A DNA stretch of 64,000 bases from the NCBI GenBank assembly GCA_942159475.1, contig OW804098.1, positions 3,758,383 through 3,822,382 on the forward strand, written 5' to 3'. The DNA is from Sthenelais limicola (taxonomy: Eukaryota > Annelida > Polychaeta > Phyllodocida > Sigalionidae). Under the pieces are notes generated by a model. The model was not told the DNA's origin. It was given only the letters and a program-made list of their open reading frames with translations, and did not search any database. Positions 1-9,709 of the stretch are shown here, in pieces (the first letter of the stretch is position 1; the number at the start of each line of letters is the position of its first letter). A program made the translations under genes and the position numbers.

Positions 1-5
1 CTCTG

Positions 6-690
6 ATGACTGATTATCTCGAAGGTAAACAATTGCCAAAGAATCACGAGTTGACTCGATTAATCTTAACAACTCATGATATGTTTTTCATTCAAGATGA
101 GATTTTATGTAGGCTTCCTAAAAGGACCAAGATCACACAATTGGCTAATTGTTTCCAAATAGTAATTCCTGAGGTATTACAGAAGCCTTTGATTCGATTT
201 GTGCATGCTAAATCATTAGCTGCACATGTAGGATATGCTAAGACCCTTTCTCTACTTCAAGCGAGGTTTTATTGGATATCGATGGCTAAGGATACTAAAA
301 TGCACGTAACTTCTTGTCACGAATGTTTGATGTCTAAAAGTGTTAAGCATCCAACCAGATTGCCCTTGAAGATCAGAGAAATGGCGCCTGCACCCTTTAG
401 CACGCTAATGATAGATGCGATGGGACCTTTGCCTAGAACGCAAAGGAACAATTGCTATATACAGGTGGTGACAGACCAATACTCAAAGTTTTGTTTTATC
501 TGGCCGACTCCTGCGATTACAGCAGAGAGGGCCGCTGCCGAATTCCACAAGTATGTAATCGCTTATATGGGTGTTCCTAAGATTCTTAGAAGCGATAATG
601 GTGCCTGTTACATAGGCGAAACATTCAGAGACAAATGCAAAGCTTGGGAAATTAAGCAGGTACACGGTTCACCGTATTTAAGCCGATCAC
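6..690 (+). pseudogene. Integrase fragment of the left Ty3/gypsy element
   Basis: The open frame gives the second half of a Ty3/gypsy pol. It has an HHCC-type zinc-binding region ending in CHEC (about residues 65-110), then the integrase core with the first catalytic Asp in MIDAMGP and the second in RSDNGACY. Similarity to the integrase of the right-hand element (47030-50464, minus strand) is plain over the whole stretch, including the shared run PLPRTQRNN. It stops just before the catalytic Glu: from about 690 the frame enters unrelated CT-rich sequence. The rest of pol lies to the left of the window. The copy is 3'-truncated and cannot give a working integrase. It is in the same orientation as the env blocks at 4104 and 17791, so it probably belongs to the same provirus. 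Confidence 0.9.
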
Positions 691-1259
691 AGGGAATTAC
701 CTACCCCCTGTCTCCCCTCTTCTCTTTCTCCCTTGTACTCTCTCTCTCTCTCTCTCTCTCTTCTATTATATTATTGGAATTGGAAATTTTGAAAATGTTT
801 ATTGCAAAGTGGAATTGCCAGAAATGAAACAATATAACATTATTTAATTCTTTGCCCTAGGTAGCCTATAAGAGATTCAGGCGGATTTTGTCAAAGAAAA
901 GAAATTCTGGAAAATAGGTGGATTTGTGTTGAAGAAAATAAATAAAAAAGAAGGGAAAATGGGGCCGGAAAACAAGCAAAAAGTATGGAAAGGCAAAAAA
1001 GCGGCTGAAAAAACAGCCGGATTTTGTATTTTCGGCCGAAAAAAAGGCAACACACGGCCCATAATTTATGGGTGGCCGAAATTTTCTCACGGTCAACAAA
1101 GATACGGATAAATCATGGTAAAATGTGGATCATGTGCCTTTTGTGAAATTAGGTGGATTTGTGTCGAAGAAAATAAATAAAAAAGAAGGGAAAATGAATG
1201 ACATCCAAAATTGACGTTCACAGGATAATTAGTCACATGTCGCAAAATTGATAATGTAA
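691..1259. repeat. CT-rich tract and 47-bp direct repeat
   Basis: No gene is visible here. A CT microsatellite occupies about 735-762. A 47-bp block is present twice with one mismatch, at 915-961 and 1150-1196, both in an A-rich context; the sequence between the copies includes GGCCGAAA-like repeats. This looks like inserted repeat DNA separating integrase from env. Confidence 0.6.
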
Positions 1260-1536
1260 TTTATTCACAAGCTCCCCTTATTGGAATGTTCTGACTTTTG
1301 GAGGGTTTAGCCCAGTCAGTCATATAAATATATTCACACAATTTCAGGACATTGTATTGTCACGAGCCGTATTGTTCCCGTAATGATTACAAAGGTATTA
1401 CATAAGATTATGTAATGACATAACAGTATATCATTAATATAGAATATAGGATCGCATAAGCAGGAGGCTTATGAATATTCATTAATTAAGGTTAAGTACC
1501 AAGGTCACACACTAGGTGGACTGTGAGTAACTGGGT

Positions 1537-2055
1537 AGTAGTGTATTGAGGCGCATTTGAGGTACGTTTCGTTTACACATTCCCCACTGCACTATATTCC
1601 TACACTTTTCGTGGTGGCGCCACGGGTACGAAAATGGTAATATGATACGTCCCCGGATCAAGAAATTATAAAAAACAAAAGCAAAAATGACCTCGTTTGC
1701 AAGAAATTTCCGCCATCTTGGATTTTCTTCAAGAAAATCCGCCATCTTGGATTATAGATCTGGATCCAACCGGTATTTTATGTCACTTTAGAAATTTCCA
1801 CCATTTTGTCTATAAATCATGTGGCTAAGTGCACGTGTACTTAGTTAGACCGGTTTTTCTAGAAGGAAAATCCAAGATGGCGGAAATTTCTTGCGAACTA
1901 GGTCATTTTGCTTTTGTTTTTTATTACTTCTTGATCCGGGGACGTATCATATTACCATTTTCGTACTGGTGGCGCCACCACAGATTTGGTAAGATTTTAG
2001 TGCGGTGAGGAATGTGTAAATGAAACGTACCTCAAATGCGCCTCAATACACTACT
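1537..2055. mobile_element. MITE with about 200-bp terminal inverted repeats
   Basis: The two arms (1537-about 1725 and about 1868-2055) are imperfect inverted copies; the left end AGTAGTGTATTGAGGCGC is the reverse complement of the right end. CTGGGT flanks it at 1531-1536 and 2056-2061 as a 6-bp target duplication. No transposase is encoded. The spacer holds an extra copy of the inner-arm motif. A superfamily cannot be assigned from the ends alone. Confidence 0.85.
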
Positions 2056-2266
2056 CTGGGTCACACCCAATTGGGCCAATAGCCTAATGGGACATGTAGT
2101 CTGATTGGGTATAAGTAACAGACTAGGCTATTAATTGGTCCAACAAATAGATCAAGCTTCATTGGTTAGATATAGCAACCCCCTGTGGTCAATCGTAATG
2201 AATACAAACCATTGGCTAATGTTAATCAACCCAATGTAATTAGTACAGGATTGGTCTAATTATGCC

Positions 2267-2331
2267 CATGCGCACGCATGCGCAGTGCATGTATATCTTA
2301 TAATATATAAACCCATGTTTTCTCCAATAAA
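2267..2331 (+). promoter_or_regulatory. LTR core promoter and polyA signal
   Basis: Overlapping CATGCGCA/TGCGCATG palindromes at about 2265-2290 resemble NRF-1 sites. They precede a TATATAA box (2304-2310) and AATAAA (2326-2331). This arrangement fits a U3-R junction. The NRF-1 reading is inference. Confidence 0.5.
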
Positions 2332-2566
2332 AGTTACATCTAAACATGACAAATCTCTGCTTGATTATTCATAGAGTTAGGCTATCCTATAGCCTAGACT
2401 CTTGTTCGATTAATATTCATATAATATCTCGAATACTCTACTGCAAGCTACCCTATATACCTCAGAGATATTCCATTCATATCAGTATTAAGGAGATCAT
2501 TGCGTTCCAAAGTTCAACATATGGAGTATATTTAGTTAGTTTACTGGTACTTGCCCCCCAGAAATA

Positions 2567-4014
2567 TTCGAAGTTTGAAAAAATGACTTCTGAAATCACC
2601 CATCGCCCCGATTTCGTGAGAACTGACCATGTATATAATGATTACTTTCATGGAGTAATCTAGATTTAATGTGAGCAAATGTGTCTGTATCCATATAGGG
2701 ATCTGTACACATAGTACTAGCCTTCATGCTGTGTGACTGGGAGTAGTGGAGTAGGGTACAGGAGGTGACTGTTCCACCGGTGACGTCACCGCTCCGCTCT
2801 ACCAGCGGCGGGTGGAGAGAAGAGTGAGTCCCAGATTGGGAGTATTCATGGGGCTCTAACTTCAAAACCGCTGGACATAGACAATTAAAACTTTGGATCT
2901 GGTATCATGGTTAGGCCGGCTATCATACCAGGGGGACAAAAGGACATATTTTGTTCATGTCAGTGGGTCTTTAATAAAAACGATAGGAATATAAGCTTCA
3001 TACCAAGGTTTATACTCACTTATTATTAGAAATATAAGAAATATTCAAGTTACTCTGTTCTAACGTTCAAAAGTTCAAATGTACACTTTTCTAATTTGGA
3101 CCCATACATGTAGACATTTCATCTAATCACGTCGCCAGTTTGTGACGCAACTATTGGGCGGAGAAGCGTGGGAGAGTTCCATTTCTCAGGGGAAAGGTTC
3201 ACGGCAAGGTTGGGCGCGGCAATGTAGGGAGTGGGTAGGGGTACAGTGGGCGCGGTGAGGCACACTAGTTGCATGGGCGTGTGTCGCGGTTAGGTAAGCT
3301 GTCGCGGTAAGTACAGCGCGGAAAGATTTGGCGCGGCAAGGGTGGTACCCAAGCGAAATTAGCTTCAAGTAAGAGTAAGCGAGTAAGCGAGTTTGCTTCA
3401 AGTAAGATAGATGGTACTATTATGTAAGTCCAGTAGGATGAAACGATCTATTGTATTATGCAAGAAGAGAAGGGATATAGGTGGTGCAATGGTTCCTGGT
3501 AGACGCCCCTTTTTCTATATATGGTTAGGATTGATATTCTTCAATGAAGTCAGTCCTCAGCCTCAAGCTGCGATTGGTCAAGATTATTCAGTGCCTGAGT
3601 TGGTCATCTTATATATGTCCAGCTAATTCAGACCCTTCCATCCAGTGGCTGTGTACCATTGGGGACAACCAGACTGATTGTTTTATTTTTCACGTTTCGT
3701 GAGCTGCCTTTATTACAATCTCAACGATAGTTCATCATGTTTCTTTCAATAATCTGGTAGGTGTCATTCGTATCTTGATTTATTTCACTTGTTATTTCAC
3801 TGTTTATACGAACTGCCCTGAACGCCTGGAATTTACACATGGATATCACGGATTATTTCTTTATATGTTGAAACGTATATATTATGCATGACTTCGATAT
3901 TTGGTGGTGGTACTTAACGTAAATACTAACGTCAACCACTAAAATATTTTTTTAGAAGATAGCCCTATCCACGTATAGGATATGGGTTATCTGATTACTT
4001 CACTTATGTTAGTC

Positions 4015-4054
<40 letters not shown>

Positions 4055-4103
4055 GAGAAAGTCTACAATGACTTCTCTTTTCTCTTTTTCTTGTATTATT
4101 CAG
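2567..4103. other. Non-coding interval before env block 1
   Basis: No supported gene. Visible items: a copy of the dispersed motif TTTCGTGAGAA at about 2612, a CRE-like TGACGTCA at about 2783, a G-rich stretch with repeated GCGCGG words (3195-3345), and a (TA)n followed by about 30 T at 4013-4052. The last 50 bases are a pyrimidine-rich tract ending TTATTCAG at 4103, which acts as the env splice acceptor. Confidence 0.5.
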
Positions 4104-5152
4104 GGTAGCCTGTCTACTCTCTTGGACAAATGCAGAATATCTGATCAAACAGAATTATGGAGTGGCATTTGGAGAAATGCACAAGCCAGTTCTGATCGAT
4201 GTGGAGGAAATATATGTACATGTATCGGTGCCGACAGTAATTCTGCCCCCTAACAATACGATTTCGACACTGGAAAATCAGTACAATTTAACCTCAGAAA
4301 TGAGAACAATTCGGACCAAAATTAAATTTTTATTAACTCGTGTCTTTGACACGGCCCTAACATTATTTAACAAGATAGAAAGCATGGCTAGTTCACATGG
4401 TGGTAGGTCTAGACGAAAGGCATTATTGCAACCAGTAGGCGATTTGGTTTCTGTTGGCCTGGGTCTGGCTACTGATCCACACTTGTCAAAAGTGGAAAAT
4501 AAATTGGATGCTATGATTAAAGGGTTGTCATTTGGCGACAAATCATATGTTAACAGGGATAGGATAATTTTGAGTCTGACTAAGCAGTTAAAATTATTAT
4601 TAAGGCACGCCACTAAACACAACAGAGAAGTGGGAGTTTTGTTTATTAATTCGTCAAAAGAAATAACAAATCTGACAGAGCAGATAGATAACTTTGTGCA
4701 AAATTTGACTGCAGAGTTAACTAACACCATGGCATTACATGCCATGTTACATGAAACCACTCTGAATCTGTTGGTGTTAATAGAGTATATCGATACGGCT
4801 AGATCGCTGATCAGAGGATTAGACAGATTAAATCAGGGTGATTTACCCGATATTTTCTTGCCTATGGGTGGTCTGAGAGCTTTGTTGAAACCATTGTCTA
4901 AAGAAATTGCATCAAAATTTCCTTTGGCCACAATTTTGGACGATTCGTTGGACCCCTCCTACACTAAGGTGGTGGAATATCATTTCTGGAACAATTCTCT
5001 CTTGATAACTGTGCCTATTATTCTTAAATATAACGACAACTTGTGTATGGCTTACAGACCTGTGCGATTCGGTGTTCCGATCCATACTAGTTCTAATGAC
5101 TCCACGGGGTATACCTTGCTAATTCCCTTAAAACATCCAAAGGCTTGAAATG
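4104..5152 (+). pseudogene. env: Env-like glycoprotein, first block (left element)
   Basis: The frame opens directly after a strong splice acceptor (TTATTCAG at 4096-4103) and aligns over its whole length with the first half of the env of the right element (44614-46434, minus). Shared features are NYGVAF near the start, a basic cleavage-like site RSRRK (about 4408), LQPVGD just after it, then a long helical region with ALHAMLHE and a GVPIH motif. The layout (basic site, then hydrophobic stretch, then heptad-like helices) resembles the F-type fusion proteins of errantiviruses and baculoviruses; that link rests on layout. An in-frame TGA at 5146-5148 ends it, and the LINE follows within ten bases. 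The second half resumes at 17791. The gene is broken and should be inactive. Confidence 0.8.
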
Positions 5153-5336
5153 TGCTAGCGATCACCCGTAGAGAAACTGAGGGAAAAAAAGAAGGAAAGT
5201 CTAGACAAGACCTGCTAAGAAAACCAACACAGCTTCGTAAATAGTCCTAGACTCTATATTTACTATATTCCGATATATTGCTGCTGCCATTACTTGGATA
5301 TTCTCGATTACGATCACGAAAACGACCAGCGCCAAA

Positions 5337-7244
5337 ATGGACGGTGAAACAATGGACGTCATGGACGTCCCAACACTCCAGTTCATTGAAGGTACCGGTA
5401 ATATTTCTAACAGTAAAGATGACGGAAACATCAGTTTAGTTATCTACGAGGACTTCGAAAATTTGGACGGTGATGAAATGGAAAAACTTAATCTTTCTAA
5501 GGTAAAAGTCACGAATCCCATTGAGAACAATGACATATTTTTCGAAACGTCGGAGGATTCAACTGGCGCAACCAGTACAGGCGTAGGCCAGGCCCCAACT
5601 CGGGTTAGCGATAGCAGTTGTCAAGTAGATAAGATGGATTTACAAGTCAGTTTAAAGGTAGACTCACAATCTCAAACTGAAGATAAATATGAAATTTCCC
5701 TCATGGAAAAAATCACAAATGAAGTTTTAGACAGAATCAGTAATTTGAACGATGAAAAAGTAATGTGGAAGGAGAACAGGACAGTGAGAAGGGACCTACA
5801 GTCTTTGACTTCGAAGACAGATATGATAGCTCGTAAACTGAACAATAACCTAGACTGGATACATCAAAATTACACCAATTTGAACAGTCGTTTGAAAGTA
5901 GTAGAAAAAACCTCTGGAAAAGCAGATCTATTAGGAGGTATTATTGGGGAAGAGAAGGGTGAAACAGCAGAAATTCGTATCGACCCGAGAGCAGACCAGT
6001 TATATGTTGATAAGGTTGCTATGCAAGCCATTGCTACACTTGATGAAGACATAAACGAATCTGTATTAGATCTTAGGCGTACCATCGCCGAGAATTTGGA
6101 AAAAATAGTTGTGTTGGGTGATGAAATGAAAAATGTTGGGGACAAAGTTAACAACGTAAACATTGAAATTACTCAGCAAGCTGTACGTACAGCGGTTGCT
6201 AAGACCGCCATAGCCGCCAAGTTGGATGACTCAGCGCACCTACTAATTGAGGGAGTGCCCGAGAGGTGGCAACACCGGTCCCCCCAACCCTGTACTATCC
6301 CTGGTGGCGACGATGCAGTCGATCTTAGATCTTTCCCAGAAAATACGGAAGAAATAATTCGTAAACTTATAGGTTCCAAAGTCACAATAACTAATGAAGA
6401 TAAAATAACTGCCTACAGAGTAGGAGTCCCTAAGAGGAAGTTGACCAGAGCAATCTATGTTGAATTGGGATCGGTGGAGATGAAGAAGATGGTACTAAAC
6501 AAAGCGAGAGAGCTCCGAAGATATGCTGGATATAACATGTGGTTTAATAGATATAAACCAGACCCCAAGAATGCAAATTATCAAATGGTTGCAAACTGTC
6601 ACAAGCTATTGCGACTTAAAAATTATGATGCAACTCTTGTGCTTGGTCACATACACATCGGCAACAAATCTTATTCTTCCATCGATCTATACTATTTACC
6701 AGACGGTTGTAGGCCCTCAGATGTGGCAAACATTCCTACCGATAATGGAGGCATTGGGTTCGCAGGGATACATAGCTATTTCTCTAACTTCCATCCTGCC
6801 AAAATTGTAATAAATGATATCACCTACCCAACAGCAGAACACGCGTATCAGTGTGCAAAGGCCAGATTTCTCGATCTCCCCCACTTAGCTAGCCAAATAT
6901 ACGAGGCGTCGAGTCCAGTGCTCGCTAAAAGACTAGGCGGCAAAGCAGATCGCCGGGTTACCTCGGAACAGATGCGGATGTGGGAGATGAGAGAAAAAGA
7001 AGTCTTAAGGGAAATAGTGGTGGAAAAATTCAAGCAAAATGACACTCTAAAAGAAAAACTGATTAATCCAGAAATAAAGGGATTCTATGAGGTTACCGCT
7101 AACCAAAAGTGGGGAGTAGGACGAAATGCACGAGGTGTGTTAGTCTCGAATGGCGAATGCGTGCCACTCAAAGTCAGGAGTTTTCAGGGAGAGAACGTCT
7201 TCGGAAAAATACTGAATGATATCAAAAGTGAGTTGTCGACATAA
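5337..7244 (+). CDS. LINE ORF1: coiled coil, RRM-like, NADAR domain
   Basis: A 635-residue protein. Residues 1-115 are acidic and low in structure, 120-300 are coiled-coil-like, and 300-450 resemble the RRM and C-terminal RNA-binding domains of L1-type ORF1p (LLIEGVPE, AYRVG). Residues about 470-605 carry NADAR signatures: FSNF, YPTAEHAYQ with a following KA, and a late WGVGRNARG. NADAR (YbiA-like, DUF1768) proteins include hydrolases that remove ADP-ribose from guanine bases and relatives acting on riboflavin intermediates. In a LINE the expected role of ORF1p is binding element RNA; a job for NADAR is unknown. The frame is open throughout. The ATG at 5337 is the first in a suitable context; the in-frame ATG codons at 5349 and 5358 are alternatives. 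Confidence 0.8.
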   Translation: MDGETMDVMDVPTLQFIEGTGNISNSKDDGNISLVIYEDFENLDGDEMEKLNLSKVKVTNPIENNDIFFETSEDSTGATSTGVGQAPTRVSDSSCQVDKMDLQVSLKVDSQSQTEDKYEISLMEKITNEVLDRISNLNDEKVMWKENRTVRRDLQSLTSKTDMIARKLNNNLDWIHQNYTNLNSRLKVVEKTSGKADLLGGIIGEEKGETAEIRIDPRADQLYVDKVAMQAIATLDEDINESVLDLRRTIAENLEKIVVLGDEMKNVGDKVNNVNIEITQQAVRTAVAKTAIAAKLDDSAHLLIEGVPERWQHRSPQPCTIPGGDDAVDLRSFPENTEEIIRKLIGSKVTITNEDKITAYRVGVPKRKLTRAIYVELGSVEMKKMVLNKARELRRYAGYNMWFNRYKPDPKNANYQMVANCHKLLRLKNYDATLVLGHIHIGNKSYSSIDLYYLPDGCRPSDVANIPTDNGGIGFAGIHSYFSNFHPAKIVINDITYPTAEHAYQCAKARFLDLPHLASQIYEASSPVLAKRLGGKADRRVTSEQMRMWEMREKEVLREIVVEKFKQNDTLKEKLINPEIKGFYEVTANQKWGVGRNARGVLVSNGECVPLKVRSFQGENVFGKILNDIKSELST

Positions 7245-7293
7245 GTAACTGCTGTATCGTTGGGACTTACTCTGAACTATTTCTTGAGCAGAC

Positions 7294-8019
7294 ATGGCAG
7301 CAGCAATGATGCATGATCTATTAATTCTTGGTGATTCTAGGGCGGCAGGCCTTTCAGAAGTAATGTCGGAGCAGGAGCCTCATGTAAACATTACCGTATT
7401 CGTAGCAAGAGGAGCTAATACCATCCAGCTTATTAGGAAAGCAACTAATATTATAATGACAACAAGACCTAGTACTATTATCATTATATCTGGGATATGC
7501 AATATCACGCAGAGGCATCGTCAAACCAAGGAGGTAAGCTTACAATATCGTTGCCCCACCTTGTTGTCATCTGACGCCAATGAAGACTTCGAGACAGCTC
7601 GTAAGATGATCTTGTCCATCTTCCCATCCAATATCATGCCTCCTTCCATCTGTTTCGGGACCACATTTGGTGTAGATCTCGTGAAACTAAACGTCTTCAA
7701 CTCTCAAACATCACAGTTGTTGAATGAAATGCTTACTCCCGGCAAAATAAAAGCCATTGAAGAGGACCAAGATATGCTTAACCGACTGATACACTCCTAC
7801 AACACCACAGTCAAGGCCAATAATAAATCCCATAACGTACCTACACCTTATATTGGTCATCTAGTACATATGAGGCGGTCTGGACGTAGACATAAGACTA
7901 CCCTTAGGCCAGTATTTACCAACGAATATTACAAGCTTGGAGATGACGGGTGCCACCTGACCGATGAATTGAGGACCAGCGTCGCGATCCAAATCATGAA
8001 AGCTTATAGGAAGTTCTAG
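7294..8019 (+). CDS. LINE-encoded SGNH/GDSL esterase-like protein
   Basis: A 241-residue open frame 50 bases after ORF1. It shows the SGNH hydrolase blocks: LILGDSRA with the nucleophile Ser (residues 10-17), a Gly in RGANT (block II), ISGICNIT with Asn (block III), and DGCH near the C-terminus as the DxxH of block V. CR1 and L2 elements of vertebrates are known to carry an esterase domain in ORF1. Here it is an apparently separate ORF following a NADAR-ended ORF1. Expression might need reinitiation or a separate transcript. Lipid or membrane interaction is a family-based guess only. Confidence 0.8.
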   Translation: MAAAMMHDLLILGDSRAAGLSEVMSEQEPHVNITVFVARGANTIQLIRKATNIIMTTRPSTIIIISGICNITQRHRQTKEVSLQYRCPTLLSSDANEDFETARKMILSIFPSNIMPPSICFGTTFGVDLVKLNVFNSQTSQLLNEMLTPGKIKAIEEDQDMLNRLIHSYNTTVKANNKSHNVPTPYIGHLVHMRRSGRRHKTTLRPVFTNEYYKLGDDGCHLTDELRTSVAIQIMKAYRKF

Positions 8020-8087
8020 AAGGTTCATCTATGATCGGACAGAGACTGTTATAATATAGTAATTATCTAGAAGAGTTAGTATAGCCT

Positions 8088-8122
8088 ACTGTAACATGAG
8101 CTCTCTGGAGCCTAACGTCAGT
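8088..8122 (+). repeat. 35-nt stem-loop motif, copy 1
   Basis: Begins ACTG and ends CAGT (complementary), with an inner stem GCTC/GAGC around the loop TCTG. The core GAGCTCTC-GGAGCCT is shared with the copies at 8197, 8443 and 9637. Confidence 0.75.
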
Positions 8123-8196
8123 GGTAAAGCTTCCTTTTCGTATCAAAGAACAACAAAGACTAGTAGACACATGAAAAAAGAATGAGTAGTACTTTT

Positions 8197-8231
8197 ACTG
8201 TATCATGAGCTCTCTGGAGCCTAAACTCAGT
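8197..8231 (+). repeat. 35-nt stem-loop motif, copy 2
   Basis: Same length and same outer ACTG/CAGT and inner GCTC/GAGC pairing as copy 1; differences lie mainly in unpaired positions. Confidence 0.75.
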
Positions 8232-8420
8232 GGATTACTTCTTATTTTACTAAGAAATGGACATCTCAACTCTTTAAGAATCAGACAGTATATTTATATT
8301 TCTATAATATTCACGATCGTATATTTAATGGGCTTTATATTTATATTCATATGACTCATGTAATTGTTTAAGGTAAAAATGTTGACAAACACCCAGGGTA
8401 GTTAAAGTGATGGGGGAGTT

Positions 8421-8515
8421 ATACTGTGGAGCGAAATCTTCCACTGTGACAAGAGCTCTCGGGAGCCTGACCTCAGTGTTTGGATTTGGCTCGACACTGT
8501 GGCCCCACCAGACAC
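8421..8515 (+). repeat. 95-bp structured block, copy A
   Basis: Contains motif copy 3 (8443-8477, inner loop TCGG) plus two more hairpins: GTGGA/TCCAC on the left and CAGTGT/ACACTG on the right, so the RNA could fold as a three-hairpin unit. It is repeated with one mismatch at 9615-9709. Confidence 0.8.
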
Positions 8516-8884
8516 CGCATTTTCTCCCCTCATGTGAAAATCGTACAGCTATTTACTAAAAAATCAATGAATATTCTTCACTCATATGACTGTAAATTTA
8601 AAATTTGAAATCCTTCACCCTCACCCTTATCTACCTCTCTTTAGTCAGCAACATGATAATTACCAAAGCTGACAGTGAGAGTTCCCAGGGTGTTGTTGAT
8701 AAAGATGACACTGGGTATGTATTGTATGTGTCAGTAGTGAATATTTACACATGTATAAAATGTTTCTCTTTCTGCATGAATGGTATTGTATTGAGTTATG
8801 TTATTAGCAAATTGTATTGCTGTATAAGGGTTGATACTATGAATAGGGTGGGAATAGATAGGGGGGGAACAGACTGTTTTTTAG

Positions 8885-9614
8885 ATGGATTATGATGTCG
8901 AAGATGTAAAGGGCCTCAAGGGACTTAAGATCATATCCTGGAACGTACAAAGCTTAGTAAATAAAATTGATCAAATAAGACACAATATTAAGGAGATTGC
9001 CCCCCATATCGTATCTATCCAAGAATCTTGGCTTAATAAAAATACAGCGGATAGCGAAATACAAATTGACGATTACAAAATTATTAGACAAGATAGGAAA
9101 ATAAAGAGAAGAGGAGGAGGATTAGTTACGTATGTTCATAGGTCCCTTGAGGTCAACGTTGGAGATTTTTCTCATCTGTCTCATTCGGGTAAAAATTTGG
9201 AATTCCAAGTTTTTGAAGTCTCAAAAAAGTACATGAGAAGAAAGACTATTTTTAATATATATAAACCACCACACGGTGAACTGATTGACGCAATTGAAAA
9301 ACTTGACACAGCCATGAACTCTGTGAATTCGATCAAAGACATGATAGTCTTAGGGGATTTCAATTATGACTATGATGTAATTGAAAATGGTAAAACAAGT
9401 AATGCAGACAGGTTCAACACACTGTTGAATAAATACAATTTACACCAAAAAATCAAGGTCCACTCAAGAATTAGTAGTAAATCAAAATCAAAAATAGACC
9501 ATATATACACTAATGCTAAATATTTAGATAAAAGCGGGACAATAAATATAAACATAAGCGATCATATGCCAGTATTCATACAAATAAAGAAAATAAGAAA
9601 CAGATATATTTATC
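8885..9614 (+). CDS. LINE ORF2, APE-type endonuclease part
   Basis: The frame encodes the N-terminal apurinic-like endonuclease of ORF2: SWNVQSL (residues about 18-24), QESW with the catalytic Glu, RRGGG, GDFNYD and the ISDHMPV block with the catalytic His. It would nick target DNA for target-primed reverse transcription. Motifs are intact. The frame is cut at 9614 by the Penelope-like element and continues in the same frame at 14889, so ORF2 was open when that element landed. The ATG at 8885 lies just after a run of G and fits the family start, a short distance before the first endonuclease motif. Confidence 0.9.
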
Positions 9615-9709
9615 ATACTGTGGAGCGAAATCTTCCACTGTGACAAGAGCTCTTGGGAGCCTGACCTCAGTGTTTGGATTTGGCTCGACACTGTGGCCCC
9701 ACCAGACAC
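9615..9709 (+). repeat. 95-bp structured block, copy B
   Basis: Differs from 8421-8515 by one base and includes the fourth 35-nt motif (9637-9671). It sits exactly between the left target duplication and the first pseudo-LTR. Confidence 0.85.

Larger units (their letters stand above)
1358..2484 (+). mobile_element. Solo LTR (Ty3/gypsy-like) with nested MITE
   Basis: The block starts TGTCACGAG and ends CATATCA and is flanked by GTAT on both sides (1354-1357 and 2485-2488), a 4-bp target duplication. Comparison with the 35.5-kb paralogue confirms the borders. Without the nested MITE it is about 600 bp. A TATATAA box lies at 2304-2310 and an AATAAA at 2326-2331, giving plus-strand polarity. No internal coding region is present, so this is a solo LTR left by LTR-LTR recombination. 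Its termini differ from the LTR of the right-hand element, so it is another family. Confidence 0.8.
1260..2566 (+). repeat. Dispersed repeat interrupted by a solo LTR
   Basis: The flanks of the solo LTR (1260-1357 and 2489-2566) match, in order and continuously, the single stretch 35458-35655. Shared words include CAGGACATTGTAT and ATATTTAGTTA. The 35.5-kb copy is therefore an uninterrupted paralogue that shows the pre-insertion state. The family is not recognised. Confidence 0.7.
8020..8884 (+). other. LINE inter-ORF spacer with repeated stem-loops
   Basis: An 865-base gap between the SGNH ORF and ORF2. It holds three copies of a 35-nt motif (8088-8122, 8197-8231, 8443-8477) and a 95-bp block (8421-8515) that recurs at 9615. 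An open frame at 8605-8895 starts with a hydrophobic stretch but has no recognised domain; I do not call it a gene. Confidence 0.6.

Noticed and set aside
1512..1745. 77-residue minus-strand frame
   Set aside because: Lies in the inverted arm of the MITE.
4278..4760. 160-residue minus-strand frame
   Set aside because: Antisense of the env block, which has clear homology.
8421..8515. tRNA-like reading of the 95-bp three-hairpin block
   Set aside because: No A/B box match and arm lengths do not fit a tRNA.
8605..8895. 96-residue frame with hydrophobic start before ORF2
   Set aside because: In LINE spacer, no family match, Cys/Tyr-rich tail typical of AT-rich chance frames.
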